Shown: piece after piece, positions 16,990 through 25,464 of the stretch | How the letters are laid out: every line of letters begins with the position of its first letter | How positions within the stretch are numbered: position 1 is the first letter of the stretch | Assembly (NCBI GenBank): GCA_021822605.1 | Contig: JAKAQL010000022.1 | Coordinates: forward strand, 1 to 33,749 | DNA: 33,749 nt | Reading direction: 5' to 3' | DNA from: Actinomycetes bacterium | GTDB lineage: Bacteria; Actinomycetota; Acidimicrobiia; Acidimicrobiales; Acidimicrobiaceae | The notes under the pieces: generated by a model | The model's database searches: none | Seen by the model: the letters and a program-made list of their open reading frames with translations, nothing else | What the model was told of the DNA's origin: nothing | Made by a program: the position numbers and the translations under genes

Positions 16990-17524
16990 AGCGACTCCTT
17001 TCCAAAAGGCCGGCTGGTAGACGCCTGTCTGGCTATGCCCTCGTTAATGGAGCATAACCCATCCAAGAGCGGAACTCAAGGCGTCTCCACCAAGCGCGAT
17101 ATGACCGTACAACACTGGTGCACTACGATACGTCGTCTAAGAGGCTAACGGTCGAGAACCGTGCCATGTCAACAAGTCTGGATTGTCACCAGATGCCGTG
17201 GGCCAACCCTGGCCAACTCAAGGAGTTCGTATGGTCGTTGCGCTCGAAGATGTCAGAATGAACGGGTCGGTGCTTTTGGATCTTGCGTTCTTCACGGGAG
17301 GGAGATCATCGTCAAGTTGCTAGGCACCGGGGTGTTTCGATCGCTACTGTGCGCGAAGTGGGTGCGAGAGCGGTAATCGGCCATCTCGCTTAGCCGCTTT
17401 AGTTGGAGCTGGCATGGGAGAGGCGTCGGACTATCCGATCAAAGCCAGAACGTCAAGAGAAAGCCCACTTCGCTCACCATCCAGCCGTGCGCTTGCTGTC
17501 AGCCGATTCATCCTTAACTGTGTG
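16990..17524. other. Gap without a recognised gene
   Basis: About 535 bases upstream of the metallo-hydrolase gene and downstream of the yczE-like gene (both minus strand). It should contain the hydrolase promoter, which I could not pinpoint. Short open frames on the plus strand (for example one containing DCHQMPWANPGQLKEF near 17180) show no family resemblance. Confidence 0.4.
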
Positions 17525-18196
17525 TTACTGGCAAGAAGGAGGCGATTTGATTCGAAGAAGTGGGATGAGTATGTGCACGAGTGGCCCAATCGCGATTGCG
17601 TAGGTGAGGGTACCAAAACCAACTTGGCCCCCTAAGAGCCATCCCACGATGAGTACTGTTGCCTCGATCGAGGTCCGGGTCACTCGGATACTGTGTCCTC
17701 GAGCTGCAATTGCGAGCATGAGTCCGTCGCGAGGGCCCGGACCGAGTGTGGCACCGATGTAGAGGCCGGTCGCAAGACCACTCAAGGCCACCGCGAGGGG
17801 CATGACAATCCATCGACTATCGCCATGAGCATGAGGGGCAAGCCAAAGGACCAAGTCCATCGTTGAACCGATGAGAACCACGTTCGCTAGGGTGCCAAGA
17901 CCTGGTCTTTGATGGAGTGGAATCCAGAGTGTCAGCACTACCAGCCCAACCAGGATCGCCCAAGTGCCAATCGGGATACCGGTTTGCCGGGAGAGCCCCT
18001 GATTGAGGACGTCCCAGGGATCGAGACCAAGCCTTGCGATCACGAGCATTGAATCACTCACTCCGTAGAGGACGAGTCCAGTGAGGAGCTGGACCAATCT
18101 TCGGATGCGACGGTCTTGGGGGACGGGTGCAATCATGCCCGAAAGCACTTGTCTCCACCACCTGAACAGTGGAACATCGGGATGTTTGACACTCAT
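17525..18196 (-). CDS. YczE-type integral membrane protein
   Basis: A 223-residue membrane protein with five to six hydrophobic segments. Family marks are GVSDSMLVIARLGLDPWDVLNQGLS (about 45-69), the strand GIPIGTWAILVG and the highly conserved GATLGPGPRDGLM (148-160). This is the YczE/YyaS group, a membrane family of unknown transport role. It is encoded back to back with a MocR-type regulator, an arrangement known from many bacteria (the yczR-yczE pair), and so is the likely target of that regulator. The start codons of the two genes are only 19 bases apart and no ribosome binding site precedes this ATG, suggesting a leaderless message or a slightly different start. Confidence 0.85.
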   Translation of the reverse strand: MSVKHPDVPLFRWWRQVLSGMIAPVPQDRRIRRLVQLLTGLVLYGVSDSMLVIARLGLDPWDVLNQGLSRQTGIPIGTWAILVGLVVLTLWIPLHQRPGLGTLANVVLIGSTMDLVLWLAPHAHGDSRWIVMPLAVALSGLATGLYIGATLGPGPRDGLMLAIAARGHSIRVTRTSIEATVLIVGWLLGGQVGFGTLTYAIAIGPLVHILIPLLRIKSPPSCQ

Positions 18197-18215
18197 GAGA
18201 CTATTGTAAGTTGTT

Positions 18216-19697
18216 ATGGATACTCAATTAGGATCCACTTGGAATCATGTGGCATCTAAAACAAGGGCAGTACCGGGTTATCAGCTCGCGAAGAGCCTCG
18301 GCGATTGGCCATTGACAGGTCACAAGGGTCCACTCTATGCCCGTCTAGCGTTGGGCATTCGCTCACTCATTCTTGATGGCCGAATCCCCAATAGCGTTCG
18401 TCTGCCCGGCGAACGCTCACTAGCCGTGGAGTTGCACGTGAGCCGACGAACCGTCTCCTCTGCGTATGCAATGCTAAGAGATGAAGGATTCCTCGTGAGC
18501 CATCATGGTGGAGGTAGCGTGACTCAACTGCCGGTAGGGAGAAGCCGACAGGGTGCTGTATGGGGACCCGCGGTAGTACAAGACTCCGATTGGCTCGATC
18601 TTGCTGTCGCGGCCATGCCTGGTGATCCACGCATCGCATCCGCGATGGTCGGTGTGCTCGAGGCACTGCCGTACCATCTCACTCACCATGGCTATGCCCC
18701 ACAAGGGCTGTTACCCTTACGCGAGGCTGTTGCTGAGGAGTACCGTCGTCGTGGCCTTGAGACTTCCGTGGAACAGATTGCCATTGTGAGCGGGGCTCAG
18801 CAGGCGATCTCACTGGTTGTCGAGACCTTCAGTGACCCTCTTGACCCAGTCATATTAGAGACACCTACGTACCCTGGGGTATTGGATGTGTTGCGTCGGT
18901 ATCGATCGCGGGTGGTCGACGTTGGATTGGATCACGACCAGATGGGTCTGTCTCATGCGATACGCCAGGTCCTGCCAAAACTTGTATATCTGATTGCTGA
19001 TTTCCATAACCCAACGGGGAGACTTCTCGGAGCGGTCGAACGTGAAGAGCTGGTACGCGCAGCTGGTGAGAGTGGTGCCTATCTGCTCGTTGATGAGAGC
19101 TTTGTGGAGCTGGGTTTCGAGGATTCTCCGGCTGTTGCTCCGTTAGCAAGCTTTGGAGGCAATCGGCGTGTGATCTCTATTGGATCCATGAGTAAGTCCT
19201 ATTGGGCTGGACTGCGGGTGGGGTGGGTGCGAGCAGATCGCGCGGTGATTGCGCAGCTCGTAGAGACTCGGGCCAGCGTTGACATGTCGAGTCCCGTCGT
19301 CGATCAACTGCTTGCTGTGGAGCTTCTCCGAGGAGGGACGGATCTGCTGAATTCGAGGAGAGAGGCGCTTCGCGTGCAGCGTGATACCTTGGTGGATGCC
19401 CTCCACACTCGCCTCCCACAATGGCAATTCCCGGTACCGCCCGGAGGCGTCTCACTCTGGATCGATTTAGGCAAACCCGTCAGCACGCTCGTTGTGGCCA
19501 GGGCAGAGAGCTACCAGCTTCGACTAGCAGTTGGATCCCGGTTTGGACTCTCAGGGACATTTGAGAACTATCTTCGGATACCCTTCACGCTCCCCGCTCA
19601 AGAACTTGTCGTCGTGGTTGAGCGTTTGAGTTCGGTTATGGCCGACGTGGATAGTGGCTGGAGGTTTACCCCGCCAGTGGGTGGCCCTCTGGTATAG
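18216..19697 (+). CDS. MocR/GntR-type regulator with aminotransferase domain (YczR-like)
   Basis: A 493-residue MocR-subfamily regulator. It has an N-terminal GntR winged helix (about 38-105: LYARLALGIRSLILDGRI, RLPGERSLAVELHVSRRTV, AYAMLRDEGFL) fused to a PLP-dependent aminotransferase-I-like domain. In that domain N265 (HNPTG), D293 (LVDESF) and the PLP-binding lysine K327 (SIGSMSKSYWAGLRVGW) are all kept. Such proteins sense pyridoxal phosphate or amino compounds and normally control the divergent gene, here the YczE-type protein. The listed ATG leaves only 19 bases to the neighbour's start and has no ribosome binding site. A GTG at 18249, just after a GGA, would still keep the conserved YQLAKSLGDW and widen the promoter region. 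The exact start is therefore uncertain. Confidence 0.92.
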   Translation: MDTQLGSTWNHVASKTRAVPGYQLAKSLGDWPLTGHKGPLYARLALGIRSLILDGRIPNSVRLPGERSLAVELHVSRRTVSSAYAMLRDEGFLVSHHGGGSVTQLPVGRSRQGAVWGPAVVQDSDWLDLAVAAMPGDPRIASAMVGVLEALPYHLTHHGYAPQGLLPLREAVAEEYRRRGLETSVEQIAIVSGAQQAISLVVETFSDPLDPVILETPTYPGVLDVLRRYRSRVVDVGLDHDQMGLSHAIRQVLPKLVYLIADFHNPTGRLLGAVEREELVRAAGESGAYLLVDESFVELGFEDSPAVAPLASFGGNRRVISIGSMSKSYWAGLRVGWVRADRAVIAQLVETRASVDMSSPVVDQLLAVELLRGGTDLLNSRREALRVQRDTLVDALHTRLPQWQFPVPPGGVSLWIDLGKPVSTLVVARAESYQLRLAVGSRFGLSGTFENYLRIPFTLPAQELVVVVERLSSVMADVDSGWRFTPPVGGPLV

Positions 19698-20038
19698 ATA
19701 CTGTTGTCCGATGGGTGGAGGTTCGTCCTATAAGCCACATGCGTTGTCGACGCGATCACTGATCTCCTCATAACTTTGGGAGCTTTGGGGGGGGCGATGC
19801 AGTGGGTACGTCTCTCTTGGCGAGTGGAAGGAGCGGCCAACAGGCCTACCACGCATCGAGAGTAGGGGCATTTGAGACAACTGCGAGGTGGGGCATTCGC
19901 TGCACCAAGACGAAGCATCGGGAAAGTGCCTTCCAATAGCCCACCTGTGATATCGGTTGATTACTCTCGGCTGATTGTTCTCGGTTGGTCAGGGTATTCT
20001 CGGCAGGCAGGTGCGTTTGACCTCGCTATGGCGTGGCA
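19698..20038. other. Convergent intergenic region
   Basis: About 340 bases between the ends of the MocR gene (plus) and the MFS gene (minus). It contains a run of eight G at 19787-19794 and a loose repetition of ctcgg around 19965-20002. There is no clear terminator hairpin and no gene. Confidence 0.4.
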
Positions 20039-21310
20039 TCAGCGGCGCCCACCGAGTTGTCTGCTGTGCCTTCGGTAAGCCAGCAGTACCGCAACGGCAA
20101 CCAACGCAGTGGTGACCGTGGCGAGACCGGAGAAGGCAAGGGTTGCCTGAGCCCCTAGCGCCGCCACCAGTGGACCACCGAGCGCTGCACCGACTGGTGA
20201 GGCGCTCACTGTGAAGACGCCGCTTGCAGCCGCGACCTGGGTAAGAAGTTCCCCAGGTGCACTTCGCTGAATGATGGTCTTCTTCAGTGGGATGAAGGGC
20301 CCATACACGAGACCACCTACTGACATGGCGACAAATCCGATCACCACCGAGGTAATGAAGCCAAAGGGAATGAGGCAGACGCCCCAGGCTGCGACGGCCG
20401 CAATGGTCATTCGCCATAGTCCAAAACGGTGAATTGACGTAGCACCAAGAGCACCAAGGGTAGCTCCGAGCGTGAAAACGGTCCAATAGCCGCCGAGCAC
20501 GCCGGCACTCGCGTGCAGGACGGAGGAGACATAGAGCGGCAGGGCGACCTCGACGGGTCCATAGAGGCCATAAAAGATGACACAGAGTAATGTGATGGCA
20601 CCAAGTGCCGGGAAGCTCCATAGTGCACGCAGACCGTCGCGAATACCAGCGGACGAGCTCTTGACGACGGGAGTAGGTGGTTGGTACCTCCGGCTTGCGA
20701 GAACTGCTCCTGCTAGCAAGACGTAGGTGGAGGCGTCGATCGCAAAGACAAAACCTGGTCCTACTGTTGCGATGAGCACGCCAGCAACTGCAGGCCCGCC
20801 GATGCTTGCTGAGAAGCTTGCTACCGAGTTCAAGGAGTTTGCCGCGACATGCAGTTCGGACGGCAACAGCTCAGTAGTGGCAGCCAGGTCGCCAGCGATA
20901 CCGAGCAGGCCAAAGAGGGAGGAGCATCCGAGCAGCGAGACGTAGAGAATAGGTGATAGTGTGCCAGTGAGTGTAAGGCCAGCAATCAGAACGAGTGGCA
21001 CGGCTCGAAAGATTGCATCGACCAAAATGATGAGGCGAGAGTCGAGACGCTTCAGAACTCGACTTGCGCCTAGTGCCACAAGGACACCAGGCAGCGTGTA
21101 GGCCGCTACTGCTTCTCCAATCAACAGTCCCGCACCGTGGCCATGGGCAAGTTCTATGGCGAGCCAAGCAACCGCGACTGCGCTCATTCCGTTGCCAAGA
21201 GAGGAGACTGAATACCCGATGAACAGCGTTGAAAAGCCTGGATAGTGCAGCGGTGCCCAGACTCTAGGGCGTGGGATGCCATGGGATGCAGGTCGGTGAG
21301 GACTGGTCAC
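20039..21310 (-). CDS. MFS exporter, EntS/MFS_3-like
   Basis: A 423-residue major facilitator protein with about twelve membrane segments. It opens with the group's LHYPGFSTLFIGYSVSSLG followed by GNGMSAVAVAWLAIEL. It keeps an acidic/arginine loop (SRVLKRLDSRLIILVDAIFRAVPL) and the GDLAATTELLP, then NSLNSVASFSASIGGPAVAGVL segment typical of MFS_3 efflux proteins (enterobactin exporter EntS and macrolide-efflux relatives). The central loop is RRYQPPTPVVKSS. The start is a GTG at 21310 with a weak ribosome binding site. A MerR/SoxR-type promoter with a 19-base spacer lies 131-162 bases upstream and points at this gene, so expression is probably induced by a redox-active or toxic compound. The regulator itself is not in the window. 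The substrate is unknown. Confidence 0.9.
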   Translation of the reverse strand: MTSPHRPASHGIPRPRVWAPLHYPGFSTLFIGYSVSSLGNGMSAVAVAWLAIELAHGHGAGLLIGEAVAAYTLPGVLVALGASRVLKRLDSRLIILVDAIFRAVPLVLIAGLTLTGTLSPILYVSLLGCSSLFGLLGIAGDLAATTELLPSELHVAANSLNSVASFSASIGGPAVAGVLIATVGPGFVFAIDASTYVLLAGAVLASRRYQPPTPVVKSSSAGIRDGLRALWSFPALGAITLLCVIFYGLYGPVEVALPLYVSSVLHASAGVLGGYWTVFTLGATLGALGATSIHRFGLWRMTIAAVAAWGVCLIPFGFITSVVIGFVAMSVGGLVYGPFIPLKKTIIQRSAPGELLTQVAAASGVFTVSASPVGAALGGPLVAALGAQATLAFSGLATVTTALVAVAVLLAYRRHSRQLGGRR

Positions 21311-21441
21311 AAGTAGTAGTCTCTAAGGTTCTTACTTCTCGAGTCGCTGGGTGGCGTCACATGGCGTAGGGACATTGGCTCACCTACCTACGATGTGCGC
21401 AGGTCGGATAGGAAAGCACGTGATTCGGTTCACAGGTGGCT

Positions 21442-21472
21442 ATCCTACGACCTCAAGTTCACTTGAGGTCAA
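21442..21472 (-). promoter_or_regulatory. MerR/SoxR-type promoter and palindromic operator
   Basis: On the minus strand a -35 box TTGACC (21467-21472) and a -10 box TAGGAT (21442-21447) are separated by exactly 19 bases, the overlong spacer of MerR-family promoters. Within it lies a perfect palindrome (21449-21470) with arms gacctcaagt and acttgaggtc around a two-base centre. The core cctcaagttcacttgagg differs from the E. coli SoxR site by one base. It reads towards the MFS exporter ending at 21310. Confidence 0.82.
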
Positions 21473-21860
21473 GTCGACACCGTGAAAAGTCTTCCCATTG
21501 AGCGGCGTGGAGTCACAACTCAGCTGAACTGTTGGTGTGTGACGAGCTTACGCATCTGACGTGAGGGCCCAAGACAACACAAGGAGCACACAGACGGCCA
21601 TGGATGTGGTCTCTCCTCACCTGAGGAGCACGTTCCTACTCAGCAACGCTCGGGAGTCCATACTCAGCCTTGTGCGCCTTCATCGAAGATTGACCTCGGC
21701 CCAAGCCCGAGGCTACTCTAGAGTTCGAAAGTTTCGTCGGTGAGAGACAGGGCGGTAGTGACGTATTGGCAGTGTCCTAGCGAACCCAATCTGGCCCATC
21801 CAGTTGGGGACGCTGCGCTATTGGGACAGAGGAAGGGTGTGAGCGGCGTGGTGAGCCGTA
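21473..21860. other. Gap without a recognised gene
   Basis: About 390 bases between the MerR-type promoter and the end of the propeller lipoprotein gene. A 60-codon plus-strand frame (21561-21743, MRAQDNTRSTQ...) has no ribosome binding site or motif. No terminator hairpin with a T run was found for the lipoprotein gene. I call nothing here. Confidence 0.4.
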
Positions 21861-23840
21861 TCAGCTGTCCGGGTGTGAGGCATAGGTCCAGGTCAGACCC
21901 CCGTTGGTTGTTCGCAGTAGAGAAGACCCTGACCAAGTCCAGCCATCCTGGGCGTTGATGAAATCAACATTGTCTCCGATCAATTCGGGGGCCATGCCGG
22001 TATTGTTAGCGTTCGCAAAACCGTTGATGAGCCTCGCTTTGGTACCGTTGTCGGTGACGAGAAGGAAGCCGTTCTGATCGGGGAACCAGGCCACCGTGGA
22101 ACCAGCAAAACTTAGCTGGGTCGGAATTGTGCTCGGCTGCGACTGGACCAACTTTGCCAGAGGCCCAGCTATAGCAAGATGCGCCGTCTGTGTCAAATAC
22201 AGGCCGCCGATCGCGGGATCCGATGGAGGTAGCACAAAGCGTGAGAGTGCCGCTTGGTCGACAGGACGCCAGGACTTCCCGCCGTCTGTCGTCAGCCAGA
22301 GGCGGGTGGAGCTGTAAGCAACTCCATCTTGGGTTCCTTCAAAGGTGAGAAACACTCCGTTGCCGGTGAGTCGTCTCACAAGCGCCCAGTACTTTCCCTC
22401 GTCGGTGGTTTGGTAGACCTTGCTTTGGTGATCGGCGGGCGAGTCATAAGCAAGAAATCCTCGTTGTTGGCTTAAAAACGCGATCTGGACCGTTTGGGTC
22501 GCGCCAACTTTTGGAACAGCACCAATTGTGTACCAGCTCCTACCTGCGTTGTTGGTCCTCAGAAGTGCGCGGGCATCTCCTGGTATGCCGACTCCGTAGC
22601 CGAGGTGGTCGCTCACAAATGAGACTCCATTCACTGGATGGGGATGGGTCATTGGATATACCTCCCTCCAGCTCCTTCCTCCATTGAGCGTCTGGAGGAG
22701 GACACCAACACCCGCCCCTGAATCGAGTAGCCAACCTTCGCTGAGCGAGACAAAGGACATGCTGACAGGCGCACCCATACCATTTGGAATCCAAGGTTCA
22801 TTACTCCAGTTGGTCCCTGCATTTGAAGTCGCGCTGATCGACTCAGAGCTTGAGAGGGTACACGCCTCACATTGTCCCGCCACGACCGCTGCGTCAGTTC
22901 CTTGCACCACCGCCATCGGTCCGGGTGCAGAGCCGGGACCTACAGGTACTTGGCCCGGCTCGCCAGGGGCGGGGCCATCGCCAGCGGTGGCCTTGGCGAG
23001 CACTGGAATCCAGTTCGTTCCATTCGTGGTTCGAAAGACTGAGTAGGATCCTTGACTCATCTGACCACTAGCGGCGACAAGTGCCCAACAGACGTGCGCT
23101 GATGCGGCATGAAGTGAGATAGACGATGGCGGCGCATAGCCACTGAGAGTGGGAATCTGTTCCACCTTGGACCATACGTCGCCAGCATCCACCGTCTCAA
23201 GGATGGAGCCACTGGCGGTACTCATCCAACCGATGCTCGGACTGCCAAAGGAGATCGACATCGGTGAACCTGTCGTTGGAAGCTGGTTCCATTTGACACC
23301 ACCATCGGTTGTTTGCCAGAGCTGCCGATCCGAGTTCCCCGATTCGCTCTCTGCGCCGTCGGTGATCGCAAAGCCGATGGAAGGCGTGGAGAACTCGGCC
23401 AGGTGAATCCTCGTTGGAAAGGTAAAGGTTGACCAACTCGAACCACTATTGTGGCTGATCAGAGTGGTGTGTCCGCCCCAAGCAGCGATGGAGTTTGGTG
23501 TCACCATGGTCACCGATAGCTGCGTAAGCTCTACCCCAGGGTGTGCCACGGTCCGAAAGTGCAGGCCGCCATCTGTTGTTTTGAGGATACGGCCGTTGCC
23601 AACCATGTATCCGGTGGTGGCCGAGCTAAACCGCATGGCGTTGTCAAACTGCCCGCGAGGTTGTCCAAGAACCTTCCCATCAATGGACTCAACGGTCGGC
23701 ATCGGCAGACGCTTTGTGTTTTTGGACGTGGTGGTCGCGGAGCCGTCGTGGCTTGACTGGCTGCTCTGGGTTTGATTACATCCCGAAAGGGTGACGGCAG
23801 CGGCTACCAAGGCGAACGTTACCAGTCTTGACTTGGCCAC
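21861..23840 (-). CDS. YCF48/BNR-type beta-propeller lipoprotein
   Basis: A 659-residue exported lipoprotein with signal segment LVTFALVAAAVTLSG and lipobox LSGC (C21). A Ser/Thr-rich linker follows, then a chain of BNR/YCF48-like blades. At least nine carry the blade signature of a hydrophobic residue, TT-D/N-GG and W: ILKTTDGG, LWQTTDGGVKW, ILETVDAGDVW, VFRTTNGTNW, LLQTLNGGRSW, LLRTNNAGRSW, VYQTTDEGKYW, LWLTTDGGKSW and LLRTTNGGLTW. A Gly/Pro-rich insertion (PAPGEPGQVPVGPGSAPGP) interrupts the middle. Sialidase catalytic residues are not evident, so this is more likely a scaffold or binding propeller on the cell surface than an enzyme. GTG at 23840 is preceded by GAGGAG seven bases away. It has its own promoter and no operon partner. 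Confidence 0.85.
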   Translation of the reverse strand: MAKSRLVTFALVAAAVTLSGCNQTQSSQSSHDGSATTTSKNTKRLPMPTVESIDGKVLGQPRGQFDNAMRFSSATTGYMVGNGRILKTTDGGLHFRTVAHPGVELTQLSVTMVTPNSIAAWGGHTTLISHNSGSSWSTFTFPTRIHLAEFSTPSIGFAITDGAESESGNSDRQLWQTTDGGVKWNQLPTTGSPMSISFGSPSIGWMSTASGSILETVDAGDVWSKVEQIPTLSGYAPPSSISLHAASAHVCWALVAASGQMSQGSYSVFRTTNGTNWIPVLAKATAGDGPAPGEPGQVPVGPGSAPGPMAVVQGTDAAVVAGQCEACTLSSSESISATSNAGTNWSNEPWIPNGMGAPVSMSFVSLSEGWLLDSGAGVGVLLQTLNGGRSWREVYPMTHPHPVNGVSFVSDHLGYGVGIPGDARALLRTNNAGRSWYTIGAVPKVGATQTVQIAFLSQQRGFLAYDSPADHQSKVYQTTDEGKYWALVRRLTGNGVFLTFEGTQDGVAYSSTRLWLTTDGGKSWRPVDQAALSRFVLPPSDPAIGGLYLTQTAHLAIAGPLAKLVQSQPSTIPTQLSFAGSTVAWFPDQNGFLLVTDNGTKARLINGFANANNTGMAPELIGDNVDFINAQDGWTWSGSSLLRTTNGGLTWTYASHPDS

Positions 23841-23873
23841 CTTCTATCTCCTCTTCATCCACCTGTCAGCAAC

Positions 23874-23913
23874 ATTATAGGGAAAACATATAGAGAAAAT
23901 ATATAGAGAAATT
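23874..23913 (-). promoter_or_regulatory. Promoter of the propeller lipoprotein with tandem AT-rich repeats
   Basis: On the minus strand a consensus -10 box TATAAT (23874-23879) lies about 34 bases before the lipoprotein's GTG. Immediately upstream are tandem units of 13-14 bases with plus-strand core tatagNgaaa: 23874-23887 (degenerate, including the -10 box), 23888-23900 and 23901-23913. The block is strikingly AT-rich against the surrounding DNA. No good -35 box is seen, so the repeats may bind an activator or act as an UP-like element. Confidence 0.6.
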
Positions 23914-24088
23914 GTCACCGACCATTGCAAGTATATCGATGAGCCAGTGTCAAGGCAGGCACGGAGGCTCTCATGGTCGTGGGAGGGATGCTACAGTCGA
24001 TCCCGACTCTTTGCCTGGCTCAGAAGTATTGGTCATGCTTTGAGACTGGATGGGTTCCGCAGCCGGTGTTCGGGGTAAAGTGAGGCTC

Positions 24089-24844
24089 ATGAATGGTATC
24101 GATCTTTCCGCTAGCTCCCTGATCGAGGTCTTCACTGCCGAGGAACGTCCGGACCTTTGGAAGAGATCACGGTCGCTGTTCCTAGATGTTTGGCCAGAGT
24201 ACAACCTGCATGGCAACGAGACACCTAGCTACTTCGGTGCCCTCTTTCCGAGGTACGCCGCCTTCCAGATACTGGTGGTGGAGAAGAGCAGCGAACGAAT
24301 CATCGCACGCGGCAGGTCGATACCGTTTCGGTGGGATGGTACCCAGGCAGACTTACCAAGGGGTATCGACGCAGTTGGGCTGCGTGCAGTGACAGGCGAT
24401 GCCAGGTCCACCGCTCTCTCAGCGTTGGCGGCGGAGGTCGCAACGGATCATCGAGGAGAGGGTCTCAGTCGTCTACTGATTCAGTCGATGATCGTTGCTG
24501 CCCGGTCCAACGGTCTGGGAGTGCTGATGGCTCCGATACGGCCGAGTTGGAAGGATCGCTATCCACTTATACCCATAGACCGCTACGCGCTCTGGACCAG
24601 AGATGATGGACTCCCCTTCGACCCCTGGCTACGAGTACACGCTCGGCTGGGTGGAGTGATCGTCAGGCCTGAGCCGAAGTCGCTGTTGATCGAGGCACCG
24701 ATCAACGAGTGGGCGCGATGGACAGCGATGCTCTTCCCCGACGATGGCGACTACGTCTTCTCGGGAGGCCTCTGTCCACTGACTGTCCACGATGGCATCG
24801 GCACCTACTGGGAACCAAACGTTTGGGTGCGCCATGATGTCTGA
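24089..24844 (+). CDS. GNAT-fold acetyltransferase-like protein
   Basis: A 251-residue GNAT-related protein of a type common in actinobacteria. The acetyl-CoA-binding motif A is seen as LAAEVATDHRGEGLSRLLIQ. Further segments are LFLDVWPEYNLHGNETPSYF near the N-terminus, APIRPSWKDRYPLIPIDRYA in the middle, and WEPNVWVRH at the very end. The frame is open from 24050, but ATG at 24089 is chosen because GTGAGG sits just upstream; the earlier ATG has no such signal. The acceptor substrate is unknown for this group. A small unknown gene follows in the same direction after 155 bases. The upstream gene is divergent. Confidence 0.82.
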   Translation: MNGIDLSASSLIEVFTAEERPDLWKRSRSLFLDVWPEYNLHGNETPSYFGALFPRYAAFQILVVEKSSERIIARGRSIPFRWDGTQADLPRGIDAVGLRAVTGDARSTALSALAAEVATDHRGEGLSRLLIQSMIVAARSNGLGVLMAPIRPSWKDRYPLIPIDRYALWTRDDGLPFDPWLRVHARLGGVIVRPEPKSLLIEAPINEWARWTAMLFPDDGDYVFSGGLCPLTVHDGIGTYWEPNVWVRHDV

Positions 24845-24999
24845 GGATGCGCGTAACTCATCCACTTGATTTTGCTTGCTAGGGGCGTCCCCGGGCCTTA
24901 AGGTTCCTATGGCGAGCGATGCGTGCGGAAAGATTCACGACGATGCTTGGGCATTGGTGGCGGCCGCATACCCTTGAGCTAGGGGAGGCTGGAGGTCAT

Positions 25000-25464
25000 A
25001 TGTCGTATCGAGTCGATTTCGAGAGTGTGTCGACCATTGGGTTGGAGTCATCACCGGTTGCTGAAGCGCTTGCCGGGCTGCGAGCGAACGAAGCTCGTTA
25101 TTTCAAGAACAAGTACAACTATGACTTTGTGGTAGAGCCGGCAAGCGCTGCACGCGAGACGATCAGTAGGGTACAGCGAATCCTCAAGGAGGAGCGCGAC
25201 ATCGTGATCGCCTCTGAGCCGTTAGAGGCCTGCACGTCGAATGTCGACAACATCAGATGGGACCACGTCTTCTACCAGAGCGGTCTGGCGATCAACGTGA
25301 TGTACCCCATTGATGACCCGAAGAGGCGGGCGGTTGGCTTCAAACTGTCGGAGGGGATGGAAATCCCAGACGAACTCGTCTCTCGCTTCAAGTTCGCGCG
25401 ACAGAGATCGAAACTCGCGGGCACCATTCGCGGTTCTTTCTTTGTGATCAAAGGCGAGTACTAA
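25000..25464 (+). CDS. Hypothetical protein
   Basis: A 154-residue soluble protein that I cannot assign to a family. The frame is open from 24919, but ATG at 25000 has a strong GGAGG a few bases upstream and gives a sensible start, MSYRVDFESVSTIGLESSP. The protein is charged, with a predicted amphipathic helix ASAARETISRVQRILKEER and a beta-rich C-terminal half (DHVFYQSGLAINVMYPI and GTIRGSFFVIKGEY). It has no signal peptide, membrane segment or cysteine pair (one Cys, in EACTS). It lies 155 bases after the GNAT gene in the same orientation and could be co-transcribed with it. Confidence 0.65.
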   Translation: MSYRVDFESVSTIGLESSPVAEALAGLRANEARYFKNKYNYDFVVEPASAARETISRVQRILKEERDIVIASEPLEACTSNVDNIRWDHVFYQSGLAINVMYPIDDPKRRAVGFKLSEGMEIPDELVSRFKFARQRSKLAGTIRGSFFVIKGEY

